64,000 nucleotides of DNA from assembly GCA_009760855.2 (NCBI GenBank), contig WPIO01000006.1:126001-190000 (forward strand), in the 5' to 3' direction. The stretch's first letter is position 1. Each line of letters starts with the position of its first letter. The notes beneath the pieces were generated by a model. The model saw only the letters and a program-made list of their open reading frames with translations, ran no database searches and was not told where the DNA came from. Below are positions 1-12,800 of the stretch, in pieces. The translations under genes were made by a program, and so were the position numbers. The stretch is from Cristatella mucedo. Its lineage: Eukaryota > Bryozoa > Phylactolaemata > Cristatellidae.

Positions 1-868
1 TGAGTGTATTTACTGCTGGCGCCAGCAATGGGCTGCTGCTCTGGCGAATAATGCCATTCTGTAGCATGGCGATCTGTTGGTTTTGCACTTGGTCTTGCAG
101 GTGGATTGGTAGTCAACGTGCCAGTATGAGGATAGGAGCATTGTCCTCTGAAGGTACGCGGTGTTGTTCAATTAGAGAAATTAACCCAAGTTTCTGCGTA
201 AACAGGTCTTTGTGTTGAATGACCACCTCAGAAAATTTCGGTGGTTACATCGGCCACTCCACGCTTGCCACATCAACTAAGTCAGATATAATACTGTTCT
301 TTTTCAGCTGGGCACCCAGGTCGTAGTCAGCACATAACCTATTAACGTAAGGTGTAGCTGTGACACTACTTGATATTTCGTTCGTATCGGAATCTTGTGT
401 AGCCCAGTCACTCATGTTGCAATGATCATAACTCGTGTGTGACTGCACTGCTGTTGAGGCGCTAAAAGCACTTGCGTGATAGGTCGACTCGTTCAACTAG
501 ACAATGTCGGTTTCTCACCTTATACTTCGCGGTCACCACAGCAACGTCTTGGCGGCGGCGGCGGCGGCGGCGGCGGCGGGGTGGGGGTTGGCGGGATAGA
601 GATCGTAACGTGGGCAGCTTGCCGCCGGATGCATCACGTGACGCTGCATTCTCTGAGTCGGTCGCTCCGACCGCCCAGCTGTAGCGCCGCGAAGAGCCGA
701 AAGACGCGCAGAGCCTGTGAGGCCGCCGCACGGTGAGGCTGAACCTGCCATCGCCGGCCTCTCTCGTGCGGACGACGCCCACCGGCTTTGCAGACGGCAG
801 CAAAGATGGCGGGAGCGAGCTGCTTCATCCGGAGGCCGCCGCCGCCGCCGAGGCCGCCGACTTCTCAG
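1..868. other. GC-rich flank without a recognised gene
   Basis: The first 540 bases are ordinary non-coding sequence. From about 540 the composition becomes very GC-rich and CpG-rich, with a GGC run at 551-580. Long open frames here on both strands follow from few stop codons in GC-rich DNA and show no recognisable domain. The right end leads into a copy of a hydroxylase exon, so part of this stretch may be the matching upstream intron. Confidence 0.5.
551..580. repeat. (GGC)n microsatellite
   Basis: About ten GGC triplets in a row, continuing into a G-rich tail. It produces spurious polyglycine and polyalanine frames. Confidence 0.9.
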
Positions 869-1833
869 AGCCCCGGTTTCCCAAGCGTGTCGTAGAGCTG
901 AACCGAGTCTCCAACCGAGTGCTCCGCGGCGGCTCCGAGCTGCGGCGGTCCGACAGCCCGACGGTCGGTGAGCGCGGCTGCACTGCACTGCAGCGCCGCG
1001 GTGGGGCGACTGGCGGTGCGACAGCTGCGCTCCAGCGAGCGCGAGTTTCCCGGACGCTGGCGGTGCTGCGCTTCGTAACGGCGACAGAGCGGGTGCGCGG
1101 ATCGATTGTTCGACGAGCAGCTGAAACTCTGTCTGATCTACGGTCTTTTGCAAATGAATTGCCATACCTCGGCTGCCTTATTTCGAAATCAATGCGGCCG
1201 AGGCCCGCCTAATCTATGAATGAAGGTCGCAAAGACTTCGCCTCGGTCAGGGGCAACCTTTGTGTTATTATCACGTTCAGCGCTCCGTCACTTGAGAGAC
1301 ATGAAAAACTATAAAAAGATTAAAATAAAAAATTAACAAACTCAGAATGATTAAAGGCCACCTGAAGCGAGATTAAGCGCCGAACAAAGTGCTCCTCGCG
1401 CGTTTGACGATCCGAACGACCGGTGCTGCTCTCTTCTTGTTTAACTGCTTTTGCAGTAGCGAAGTCGGCGAATAAGTGCGAGTAGATAACGTCATTTATA
1501 TGATGATATAAAAGCCACAGCGGCTATCGCCCCACTTAACGAGGGTACTACATCCTTACCAGATGTAGGACTCGACCCTGAGACTTTGTTAGTGAAGCTG
1601 GAGAGCTTAACCCTCTTTGGCTAAGTCGCAAGTGCAGTGAACCGCAGCCGATAGCGCATATGCGACGATACGGTTGCTGCTGGCAACCGCAACAAAATTC
1701 TCTTTGGCCGGATTTTGCGGACTCCGTCTACCGCGCCCGTCGGCAGTACTTTGAGAACATCGCCAAGGCATTCAAGCAGTGAGCACTGCAGCACTACCAT
1801 CGCCGGCCGCACCGACGCGCACCTGTGCTGCCA
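869..1833 (+). pseudogene. Partial, decayed duplicate of the phenylalanine hydroxylase gene (two exons and the intron between)
   Basis: Two blocks match exons of the hydroxylase gene further right, in the same order and strand. Block 1 (869 to about 960) matches the exon at 12708-12796. It shares the cag acceptor position and the FPKR...NRVL...GGSEL pattern, but has indels and has lost the DADHP-like end. Block 2 (1711-1778) matches the exon at 14153-14220 with about 3 differences in 68 bases and keeps the VYRARR reading frame. Its flanking intron is also closely similar on both sides, including the donor gtgagc. The acceptor of block 2 reads ccg instead of cag, so it has no AG. No ACT-domain exon is seen before it and no later catalytic exon after it; the similarity stops at about 1833, where an inverted-repeat element begins. 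Loss of a splice site and of most exons argues for a pseudogene. A living paralogue with exons outside the window cannot be excluded for the left side only. Confidence 0.75.
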
Positions 1834-3307
1834 CAGCTGCGTCAGCAGCACTCGTCTGTGCCGACACATCCGAGTACACGCAATTACGTAGCTGGCGCAT
1901 TCAGTATGGCCATTCACGAGTAAAATCTCGGTAAAGCGGCACCCTTTATTCATCAAACTTTCCCCATGACCCGGAAATGTCTCAATCCTGTCATTTGCAT
2001 GTGACCCCAATTGACCAAGCAATGCAACGACAGGCAAACCTCTATTCTGTTAAGCCATTTCCTATCTCGATGCGAATGACAGAGAACGTGTCATTGCACT
2101 TCTAGGTCGTATGCAACAACAAAGATGCACGGCCTGCCGATACTTAGAGCATTCGCTGGAAATACTGGCATCACCAATTAATGGCGAATCATCCGGAAAC
2201 CTTACTAAATGGCCCCACCTAAACGAAATCAGCACATAATTTGGAGCCTGAACGTTTAATCTCATAGCGTCGCTGCCCAGCCGGTTTATCAAGCCCTTCC
2301 AAAACGAAAACGGATCGCCCGCTTTAAAATACACGCACCTTCAAGCTGAACGCCTCCCGGAACAGCTCGCGTCAGCCCTCGCGGAATGAAAAGCTAAAAG
2401 GGCATTTATTTTGGCCGGGAGCTGAGCCCCCAAAAGAGCGCGCTGCCCTGTGAATATCTTTGCATCTGTCTGAAATGAAAGCACCATCATTTGAGGGTCT
2501 CAAACTTCGTAACGAAGGAATGCGGCTGGCAGCAGATCACCTCGAGCAGCTGTCAAAAGAATCACGGGCAGACGCTCGCTCGCCTGCATGTCTCTCGCTC
2601 GCGTCTGCCTTCAATGGACATGCGGCGAGCGGTGACCTAAGAAGTCTCGCTAGCGTCGGTAGCGTGGCGAAAAAGGAATGTTTCCATGTATCTAAAGCTT
2701 TCGCAAATTCTTGGAACACTCCAGCAGCTATCGCCAATAATCATCCTTCTAAATATGGTGGTTCGCACTACCTCACTCACTCGGGCTTCTGAGATTTCGC
2801 GGAAGGAGTGCCGGTCTTTGAGGCAGGGCTGCGGGTCGGTGGAGGGCGGGAGAACGAACAATTACTCGTTGCTGACGCCGACCACGCAGACACCCGATGT
2901 CAGCAGAGCCAGCTGACGGAACCTTGAACAGCTGACACAACTAGCCATTGCTGCTACGATGGTGCTGTCTGTATACGAACTAGGAGTGCAACGACACGTT
3001 CGCTGTCATTCGCATCGAGATGGGCCCGTACTTCTATCGCAGGGATAAGTGCAGGCCTGAGCGATGTGGGCGGTCATCTGGAAATGACTTGACAGAATAG
3101 AGGTTTGCCTGTCGTTGCCTTGCTTGGCCAACTGGGGTCACGCGCAAGTGACAGGATCGAGACATTTCCGGTTCATGGGGAAATTTGATGAATAAAGGGT
3201 GCTGCTTTACTGAGATTTTACTCTTAAATGGCCATACTAGATGCGCCGGCTACGTAATTGCGTGTACTCAGATTTTCCAGTACAGACGAGCGCTGCTGAC
3301 GCAACTG
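1834..3307. mobile_element. Inverted-repeat (foldback-like) element
   Basis: The sequence from 1834 to about 2120 returns in reverse complement from 3307 back to about 2970, at roughly 85 percent identity by eye. The outer ends read CAGCTGCGTCAGCAGC on the left and the reverse complement of CAGTTGCGTCAGCAGC on the right. The right arm contains about 70 extra bases (about 3025-3095). The spacer of about 850 bases has no recognisable transposase. Left of the element the sequence follows the hydroxylase intron copy and the match ends exactly at the element, as expected for an insertion. I see no clear target-site duplication. It could be a non-autonomous DNA transposon or a local inverted duplication. 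Confidence 0.65.
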
Positions 3308-4740
3308 TATGACTAACACTACTCCAGTATCAGAAGTAGTATTTTTTGTAATAATATCATTATTATTATAGTACATTTTCTCAGCTTAACAAGCTGAAGG
3401 TCTCGCTGTCAGTTTGATGGATCACTTAACTCAAGCTGCTATCACTTGTCAAATTACTTATGGTTGCTACATGAAGCCAGCAAGTCAACAGTTATCGTTT
3501 CTGCAGTTTGGTACTTTTGCAGTGACCCTATTGAACAACCTGTGGGAAGCGCGCTACAAAGACACAACGGGCATCGGTGCAACATTGTCGAATACCTAAC
3601 TCCGGTCAACACGCTTATATAATCAAGCCATTCCATTGCGCTTGCAGCTCGCGAGCGTCGTTTATCTATCGGCAGCGTGCTTCACTGTGCTGACTTCGTT
3701 GAATCGACGCCTGCATTTCTAGGAGCAGAAAACTACTATATTGTAGCCACTAATCAGGTTTCAGCTAGACTAGTGTAAATCAGTAAAATTAAAAATTAAG
3801 TTATAAATAAATTTGTAAAATAAATAAGTAAATTTGTAAATTAGACAATAGTGTAAATTTCTAGCTACTGTGTTCATACGTTATATTCTATTTGTCAGTG
3901 ATTATTACGGCTACTCACGATGTGGCGATACTGCTATATATTACTGTAATATTATTTATGAAACGAGCAGCTCACACTTGCGGACTGGCTTCATTGAGTC
4001 TTAGTAGTTCCGTCGCGGAAGTCAACGCTGCGCCATCTTGTCGCTCAACGGAAAAATGCCATCTTGCCGCCTGACGCAAGTGAGCTATCTTGTGGCGTGA
4101 CGGTCTTTATTTATGTAGGTGGTATTGGATATGTATATCAATGTATTTGATGTAGAATACGCAAAGTGCCCTCTGCCAGCTTCCGAGGTTTAGCTTATTG
4201 GGAGATTTTTCTTTGAAGTAGTTCCACCATAGCCGTCCGGTAGGTCTGCCCATTCATTTCTCACGTCCTAGCTACACGGACCAGAGAAAACTTGCAATAA
4301 GAACTGCCTCCCGTGCAATCCTTTCTAGATATAATAGTCATAATACTAATAATAATATATTTGTGTGGCACCATCGGAGAAAAATTTTCTTTCTGGGCAG
4401 TTTACGTATGCTGCACACGAAGCATGTCAATTTGGTTAGTGATAACATGCACAGCGTCAGCACGCAACGGTACTATTCACAAGTGCCTAGCAAATTAAGT
4501 GGGAAAAATTTTGACTTTTAGATTAATTTTTAATTTCAATTCAGACGATGTCTTTCCTTTAGTCGGAACTGAGTTACATTGCGAAGTTACCTTTCGAGCA
4601 TACGAGTTAAAGTCACGTTCGTCGAAGGATTTGAGCTTGGTTTGAGGAACAGCTAAATGACGTGAGTTACAAGAACGAGAGGCAAGATGCCAAGCGTAAT
4701 TGGCGCGTATTTCTGATAGGTAGGCTGATGTAAAAGAATG
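3308..4740. other. Non-coding, AT-rich stretch
   Basis: No gene recognised. Contains ATT-rich runs near 3345-3375 and 4335-4360 and a copy of a short dispersed element at about 3963-4085, listed separately. Confidence 0.6.
3963..4085 (+). mobile_element. Short dispersed element (MITE-like), copy 1
   Basis: This stretch matches the reverse complement of 48856-48998, sharing blocks such as CGAGCAGCTC, TAGTAGTTCCGTC, CGCTGCGCC, TCTTG and GCCATCTTGC in the same order. The second copy sits inside a SINE, so the unit behaves as a mobile sequence of about 120-145 bases. It has no coding capacity and no clear terminal inverted repeat. Confidence 0.6.
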
Positions 4741-4749
4741 GAGGGATGT

Positions 4750-5170
4750 AGAAATGAAAGCCTAGATTGTGCTTGGTGATTCCATCCCCAAGAGGCAATC
4801 TGTATATTGTGAAACCAACTGAAAGTGGACCAAGCACAGACTACCGGGCTTCAGAGGCTCGTCTGGTGATTGCTGCCCGTTGACATCAATGCTCTGGAAT
4901 CGCCCACTGAGCTAGGTTTTAAATCATTGCTATGCAGTCCGGTGATGCCCGGGCGAGATAAGAGCAGCTCGAGAAGGACTCAGTGATCAACAGAATCGAA
5001 TGCTGCCAAAACATTCACCAAAGCAAGCAGAGACACTCTACCTTTGTCGGCATTCCTGAGAAGTTCGTTATGCAACCGAAACAATGCTGACTCAGTTGAC
5101 ATCAGCGTTCTGAAATTCTACGCTCTGCTAGGACTTTAGCCAGTGTGATGCAGTGTCCGTGACCCGCAGA
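4750..5170 (-). mobile_element. LINE family A fragment, degenerate
   Basis: On the minus strand this matches the reverse transcriptase region of the longer LINE A copy at 28185-29770. Shared segments lie around its YADD box and the conserved block before it, but many stops and indels break the frame. Neither end of the element is present. Confidence 0.7.
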
Positions 5171-7366
5171 CTTGTGGGACAGCTCAAAGCAACGCATCCA
5201 ACAGATAGTGCAAACCATTTACCAGTGCACTCGATGACGAAGCGCTGCTCTGCATGTGCCGATCGTTCAGGTTCACAAGTCACTCTGGTGATGCTTCCCC
5301 GGTACGAGTCCGTAGCCTTAAGCGTACCATGATGTCAGCATAGTTTGAGCAGGTCTCTGAGCCAACGTAAGTTTTCAACCGGTTGCTACTGTGCCTTTCC
5401 ATCGACCTTCACACCATGGCACTGGACTCAACCATGGACGAACATGCAACCTGGCTGGCGAGCAACGACATTATTGAACACCTTGGCTGTGAACGGCAGC
5501 CATGAGTTTCATGCACCACAAGTCTCAGCGAATTCATTCTTACTGGCTACAAATGTTGGCGGAGACGTACCAATTCACGAGCTGTGAGCTGTAGTTTGGT
5601 CGCACAGCAGAGAGACAGCCGATTCCCAACACCGACAGTTTATTACTAACGCACGGAGCCGAAGATTGCACGGCTCCCCTCGGCCCCTGCTCTCACACGA
5701 CTCCCCTCCCCCTGGTCGACTCCGATGACTCATCGACCACACCGGTGCACCGGCCGACCCTGATGGTGAATCCACCATCTGGCCACCAGCTGGTTACCGG
5801 CCTGTGTCCATTCCACATCACAGGCGGACCACAGCTGTGCACCGGCCCCTCTCGGTGGTGCTTCTAACAGCTCACCAGTGGCTTATCAGACATACAATAC
5901 ATACATACATACAAAATACAGAGCCAACAGTTGCCAGAATAGCATTAGTTCGATCAGATGTCATGCCGCACAACTCGTTTGACTGAGGGTAAAAGCATTT
6001 CTAGCTGAAGAATGCCCTATACTTGATGCCTGCAACAAACATCGGTTCCACGTCGACACGTCTAGTATGTCGTCCACAACAAAGTAGACAGACATTCTCC
6101 TTCACTTCAACGGGAATTGTCCTCGCTGTCCTGACCGGCTTCGTTAGCGTGTCAACAGTCCAGCGAGCAGCTGAGGATGACCTCTGACTCAGATGGGAAC
6201 GGCCAACCGAAGAGCCCTGACAGAAGTCAAGGCCGCCCCCTGCTATCTGCAGCCAGCTTTCGGCTGGTCACCACACTGATTTCAGCCATGTCGGCCATTT
6301 TTCGCTGACGCGTCACCGACGCTGGTCAAGGATTTTGCAGAAACGCTGAGGCTTCGTCGAGGATGATTGCTCGTAGAGGAACCCTACCACAAAACTCGTG
6401 CAGTCTCGGGTAATAGGAGTCGCATTCATAGTCATTCCCCTGATTGCTAGGAATCACTGAAAGAAGAGAATCGGGAGATGATGTCGTCTTCCTAACCGAA
6501 GGCACTCAAGGATTCGGCTGAGAGCAATGGTTACGCCGGGCTAGATCATCATTGCCGCGTAATGGTCAATACTGGCGCTCGTCTCACTGACGCCTCTTAC
6601 AACCACTAGAATTTTTATCTTGCAGCTATTTCACCGATTAGAGAGTGGCCCTGTAAGGCTTCACACGGAATCCAAGGGCTGCACTCAATGCGGAGACGAT
6701 CAGGTCGGACCGCTCTCGGATGCGGCTTGTAGCATCTATCAGAGGATCATATCCAGGTTCTACCACAATCGTATCCATCGATGAGGACACAGCAGTGCCC
6801 TTCCTTGAATGTATCGTTAAATAATGCATTGCCACGCATCAATACTCCAAGAAGCCGTGTGAGCGCATGCAAGCGCATAGCTCCATAAACAGACAGCAAA
6901 AGGCACGGTGCAAACATTTTGTGGTTTTGCTTAAATGACAGCACTGCCCCCGATCGTTGTACGATTGGGCTGTGACACTAGATGTGGTATGCGGTCGGGA
7001 TGTTCTGTTAGTGATTATTGTGACAGGGGCCGTCGCGGAGACCCGGTGGGCGAGAGGGGCGAAGAGAGTCGTGTTTTCCTCTGCTCCGGCAAATAAACTG
7101 GTGGTGTTGGTCGTCGGCTGGCATTCTGTGCTGTGCGCGACGGCAACGAAACTACACAGTTTTCTTCAACTGCAACTGCTCTGGGCGAGAACTGCCGCAC
7201 CACTGTCCTACCCTAAACCCCTGATCCAGAGAAGAAGACATATGCTCCCCTGCCACCTTCGGTACGCCACTGCTCTGGGCGAGCACTACCGCAGCAATCC
7301 GGGCTAAAGTGGCAGGAAATAAGTTAGCCGACGTCGAGCACTAATTAATTTAATTTAATTAAAGTC
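5171..7366. other. No gene recognised
   Basis: Mixed composition with a short (ATAC)n run near 5890-5910. The stretch 6957-7307 holds a 116-codon open frame without recognisable features and an AATAAA in its middle. It resembles old retroelement DNA, but nothing specific supports that. Confidence 0.4.
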
Positions 7367-7530
7367 TGCTAATTAAAAAGACTTATTTCTGTATAGAGGC
7401 AGGTGAGCCTTGACGGCTATCCCCGCCGCTTGCAATGGGCACTAAAGTATCGCCCACTTCAGGACTCTAACCCACAGTCTGGGCCGTGAAGAGCAAGCAC
7501 GTTAGCTCCTGGGTGACGACCCAGGAGGTC
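7367..7530 (-). mobile_element. SINE family 2 copy
   Basis: A tRNA-derived SINE read on the minus strand, diverged. It contains the characteristic block for the family (GAAGAGCC-like plus CGGCTAT) followed by the tRNA-like part ending near 7530. Best judged by alignment with the cleaner copies at 13112 and 60356. Confidence 0.65.
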
Positions 7531-9448
7531 ATCACTGGGGGTAATTAGAAAGTGGCTCGAGGAGTCGGACGTGGAAATGCTGCAGTAAGTAGCGCACGTG
7601 TTGGTAGAGGTTGGGTTGTTAGTGAACACTGCGGCATGCAAGGAAGTTCCAGGCCTATACAACGCAGGTGTTTATGCACCCTGACTGTGTTAAGGAGCCT
7701 TCAAGACAGCAGCACTGGTACCAATAACGGCACCACGTCTCAGTGAGGCCCGATTATATGCCCGCGTAATGAATAAAATAGAAATAAGTTACAGTTCCAT
7801 AAATTTCGTATCTTAATTTTTTAGCACTCTATGAGAGCCTCAGGTCTATGCAGGCGCTGTAGACTATTCAATATGTCCTTTGGCATATGTTGCACTGGCC
7901 ACAAACAGGCTTCTCTCAAGAATCTCCGTATCGTAGGATGAACTTCACTCAGCAGATCCAGTTGCTTTCACCTAAGCCTTCAGCAGCGAACCGAGTGGTC
8001 GTCGCACGGATTTGACCCGCCCCGAATTTTCAGAGCCGAAATGCTGTGGATCCCATTGTTCTGATGAAGCATTTCTTTGCATTCGCGTATAGCCGCGGCT
8101 GTAGGTAAAATTGCTAAGCTTCCCTATTTAACTGATAAGCGACTTGGGATTATAGGAATTTGTTCAATCAATTTATCTATTCATTTCATCTATACAGGTT
8201 AATATGCCTGATACAATCCTCATTTGCAATGCCGGATCAATTCCTTCATGGCATTGGCATTGTGCCTCAAAGAAGAAATCTTGGAGTGATACGAATAGCG
8301 CTGAAGATCTCTCCTAGAGCTCCAAAATATTCCAAAGACTTTTTTGATGGTGCTCAGATCAACTCGGGTTTGGCCATGGCAAAACGGTCAGTAGACTATA
8401 CCAATGATCGCGACAATGGTTGACAAATTCTCCCACTGACCGTTGGCTAGGCTTACGATTGTTCTGTTGATACCATATAAAGTTTAACCGTCCACCGCAC
8501 ATGGAATCGCGACATTATTGCACGACCCCTAAGAATTTAAGCTGATTTACGGCAGCGTCTATGCAATAGATTTCAGTTACTAGAGCAGAGCCGTAGTTTG
8601 ATAACCTCATACCATTACTCGAGCGAGGCCGAACGCTACGGTCTTTTGAAGGCAGCCATCTTCGTGTGCTTCATTATTGCTCAGTTTCGCAGTAGCTCTC
8701 TTTCCTGTATTAAAACGGTGATCTTCGGTTTATCACACCACAGACACTTCGGGGCGTGGTCGCTTGCCTGTTGCATGCAGCTTATTTCTTGCTTTTCAGA
8801 AAGCAAAATCTTACTATGGAAAATCTTGGGAGAATAAAAGCCACGGGAATACCCTCCGCAGAGCGATCAGTTAAGCCCTATCGTAAATTAAAGTGCCCTA
8901 GCAACACTTTGCGCCGGTGCGAGTCCGTTCTTCAAGGTTTACGCTTGTATAGCCCTGTCGTCAAGATCGTTTGTCAGCTTAGCACTTAGAGATTCCTTAT
9001 TTCCTCGTTTTACCAAGTTGCGACTTCTTATTAATGTTGTACCGTACAAACTGCTTGCAAGCAATGAGCACCCTAGCTACGCGTATCTTTCTATCGACAG
9101 CCAAATGCAAACGAGTATTTTCACTTTCGTGGAGGCAGAAGTTAGCTTAGCCTTGCCAATCTCTCACAGCTTGTACTCACTACTCTATCATCTCATCAAA
9201 TTTGGCGGCAAAAGAAATTAATCTAAGCATGCATACTGAGAAATATCAATGCTCGCTATGTAGACCATTTTGGTGAGGTTCGACGTCATTGATTTGACTT
9301 CTTTTTAATGTAATTTTCAGGTCCACGATGACTCAGTATGTGAGCAACTCGGTACTCAAACATTCGATGCGGCCGTTGATCATGATTTACCAGAGAAAGC
9401 CGCAGACTTTCCGGGAAACCAACTTAAGATGGCACCCATACATAGATA
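7531..9448. other. No gene recognised upstream of the hydroxylase
   Basis: AT-rich to neutral sequence with only short open frames. It may contain the promoter and first exon of the hydroxylase gene, but I cannot place them. Confidence 0.4.
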
Positions 9449-9449
9449 A

Positions 9450-9509
<60 letters not shown>

Positions 9510-9510
9510 T
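9449..9510. repeat. (TA)n(CA)n(TA)n microsatellite
   Basis: Alternating TA, then about 16 CA units, then TA again, followed by a CT-rich stretch. Confidence 0.95.
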
Positions 9511-9757
9511 ATCTCCTCTCCCCTCACTCTTCCGCTCTCCCTTTCGTTCTCTCGCTCTCTTTATATACTTCTTGTAGCGCTGCCTGAGTACGAGATGGAT
9601 GTGCAGCCACAAGCCGCCCTTCCGGTGGGCAGGCCGCTACCCATGATGCTGGCGACGGAGAATGCCGTCCGCTTTCATTTCGCTAGCGCTCGAGCGCATT
9701 GCGGGTTGAGCCGCTATTGCAAATTCGCGAGAACGGGAGCGTGCGATATCCTCGTAG

Positions 9758-9859
9758 GACGCCGCTTCGAACGAGTCGACAGCCGACGCAGCGGTCAGCG
9801 TGACATTCACTTCTGACGCGGGCTTGGCCGCTTTGATTTACTGCCTCCAGCTCATCAAG
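9758..9859 (+). CDS. PAH: PAH exon a: start of the ACT domain
   Basis: Acceptor ctcgtag, donor gtaggc, both phase 0. It encodes 34 residues with the first ACT strand (SVTFTSDAG) and helix ([10 protein letters not shown]). The joined reading continues smoothly into [14 protein letters not shown] of the next exon, as in other PAH proteins. A stop just before the acceptor means it cannot extend upstream in this frame. Confidence 0.7.
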
Positions 9860-12800
9860 GTAGGCTCAGATGACGCGAAAGATGCTGGCGACAGTCAGCT
9901 GCTTCCGCCGCGTCTCGCGCGCCGCCGATTGGCTGGACTTGTCGAGCTTGCGCCCTTTGCTCGACGCCCCCGAGAGCGCGAGCGAGCCCATAGGAAAGCT
10001 GCGCTCTTTGAACGTAGCTGAGGACTGTCCTACTTCTACAATGCCTAGATCTGCTGCTACCATCCATAACTAACATACTGAATATGTCCTTAGCCACTTC
10101 TCATGTCCCTGCACCTTTCAAAGGGGCTGTCGGTAGGCCACTAATTAAGAAAGCAGCACTAGACCAAGATAACTTCGGCAGCCTCCGCCCAGTCTACCTT
10201 CTAACGTTCCCATCGAGAACAGTGGAACGAATTGTTGCAGATCAGCTGGACTCTTATATTGTAATCTCAAACTTAGCAAGTAAGCTCCATTCTGGATTTA
10301 GAACGAGTCACTCCACACAGTCAGCATTGCTTAGGGGGTATAATGACCTTCTCGGGAATGCAGACTTGGGTAGAATAGATGTGCTTGTTTGCTTGATCTT
10401 TCGGCAGCGTTTGATACAATTGATCAAAAAGTCCTTCGTAAACGCCTCCGATCTCGCCTGGGCATCACTAGCACTGCACTGCAATGGTACAGATCATATC
10501 TCAGTGGGAGACTATGGAGTTTTTATGTTAATGTACAAAGGTCATCCGAAGGCCGCTGAAGTACGGGATACCCGGGGCTCTGTGCTCGGTCCGCTTCTTT
10601 TCACAGTTTATACTCTCTCATTGCCGATGTGATCGCCAAGCACAATCTAGGCTTTCTCTTCTATGCAGGTGATACTCATTTGTACCTATGCTTTTACTTT
10701 TAGCACGTCGGATTCTCTACATACCCTTGCTGCATGTATTGCTGACATCCACCAACGGATGGCAGCAATCTTTCTCAAATTAAATTATGACACACCTGCT
10801 TACTAGTTAGGAGGGAACCAAGTGTGACTCGGAAACTGGAAAGATTATCGCTCAAAATTGGCTCTGCCAGCATATCTCTTGTTGATTCTGCACGTAATCT
10901 GGGTGTCCTGTTCCAAAGTGACCTTTCACTAAATGAACGCGGCAGCTCTACAGTTCAGTCTGCCTACTTTCAGCTGCATTTCATAGCTAAACTTTGGACT
11001 TACTTAGTCAGGGATATTACATCCAAATTGGCACGTGCATTTTTATCATCCCGCCGGGCTTCCGTACTCATTGCTTGTTGGTCAACCGGCCTGTGCTGAT
11101 TCAGGCACTTTCAGTTGATGCAAAACTCTGCAGCTATGCGTGTCTGTCGCGAGCGACGCAGTCGTCACATCGCAACACTGCTCACCGACCTAGGCGTGAG
11201 TCTGCTCATTCATTATCTACCTCCCTGCGTCACTCTAATTTTGCCTACCCCTAGGAGCGGAGCTTCCTGAATACCCACACTTGGCTGGTCACCGAAATAA
11301 GAGCACAGGCGATCGCAAAGGACGGCTTCGCTGGCGCGGCCTGCGCCCCGGCAGCAGGCCGCCGCCTCGATGCGCCGCCCACGCCGCTGCTGCCGCAGCA
11401 GCTGCCGAAGAGGCCGCGCGTCAGTCGAAGTCGAGGCTGCGAGCGGAGCTCAGCTGCTACTGTTGCAGAACCGCAACGCGAGGCTTCTGCACATTGAGTC
11501 GAGGCCGTCGAGTGACGACGCGGCCACGATCGACTACCTCGTCCAGCTCGACCCCGCCGAGGGCTCGGTGAATGACGCGGTGGACGACCTGCGAGGCGCA
11601 GCCACATCCGTCGTCGTACATGCAGGTGTGCGGCGAGCGCCGAAGCTGTCCAAAGCTTTCGGCCAAAGCTTGCCTCGCACGCGCGCGCTAGCGGAAGCGG
11701 CGGGCGGAAAGAAGACCAGCCCGGTCGGCTCGCGACGCCGCGCAGATCATAGCGATAACGCCATTACTGCTGAGTCGCGTAACCCAGACCGCTTCCGTCG
11801 AGAACTGCCGACGCGAAGTAGCTGCTGACTCCGCCCGCGGCGAGCGAAGCGCATCCCCGAGCGACGATGCTACGTGCGCACGCGATTCGGACGGAGCCAA
11901 TCTCCGGGTATTCCCGACTTTGAAAAAAGCCTTTCGCTGTTTAGGCCGAACTGTTGCAGCCGCGTCTGTGCGGCGCCAAAGCCGCTCCCCGCGGCATCTG
12001 CAGCCTCGCCTTCCCTAGCCAGCGCGACTCCGTGCTTCCGCGGCGGCGCGGAGAGTTGAACGTTGGTAAAAAAAACTGTTGGCGTTGGGCATCGGCTGGC
12101 TCTCTGCTGTGCGAACGATCGACACTTCCATCCAACTGGCGGCAAGACTATCGCCGTAGCCTCGCTCCTTCCGACTCTCGGCACCGCCCCCGATGAGTCG
12201 GTCGGTCGCGACAGTCTGCAGAGCACCCGCCGCCGACCGCCCCGCAGCGTCACGCACGCACGCAGCGCTCTGCGCCTCCGATCTCCGCCTCCGCCAGGCG
12301 CGGCACTCATCCTCGCCTGCTCACCGGCTCTCAAAGCGTCAAGCGACGCCGAGCGCGTCTCGCGTTCGCGAGCGACGCGCTCGGCGACGCCCCCGAGGCG
12401 GCTTCGACGCTTCTTGCGCCACGCCGCAGTCGGCGCGGCGCCTGGCCGCCCGCCCACCTGTCTCAGCGAGGAGAGATCGCTGCGAGTGGAGGGGGGCTGC
12501 CGGCGGTAGCTACGCCTCATTCTACGAGACTCCGATTTCGCCGGCGATCGCCGGTCCAGCCGAAGCGCCGATCGGCTCACCCGCCGACGACGCCGCAAGA
12601 CTCCGCCGAGTCGTCGTGCGGCGGCGGCGGCGCGCCGACGGAGCTTCGAAAGTCGTGACAGCGCGAGCTCGCCGTTTGGCTGCGCGCCGCCACCCGCGAC
12701 GTTGCAGAGCCCTGGTTTCCCAGACGTATCGCAGAGATGGACCGATGCGCCAACCGAGTGCTCAGCGGCGGCGCCGAGCTGCAGGCCGACCACCCGGTGA

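Noticed and set aside
533-1165. 210-codon minus-strand frame
   Set aside because: GC-rich sequence, low complexity, opposite to the PAH exon copy.
6957-7307. 116-codon plus-strand gene
   Set aside because: No motif, no splice context; looks like old repeat DNA.
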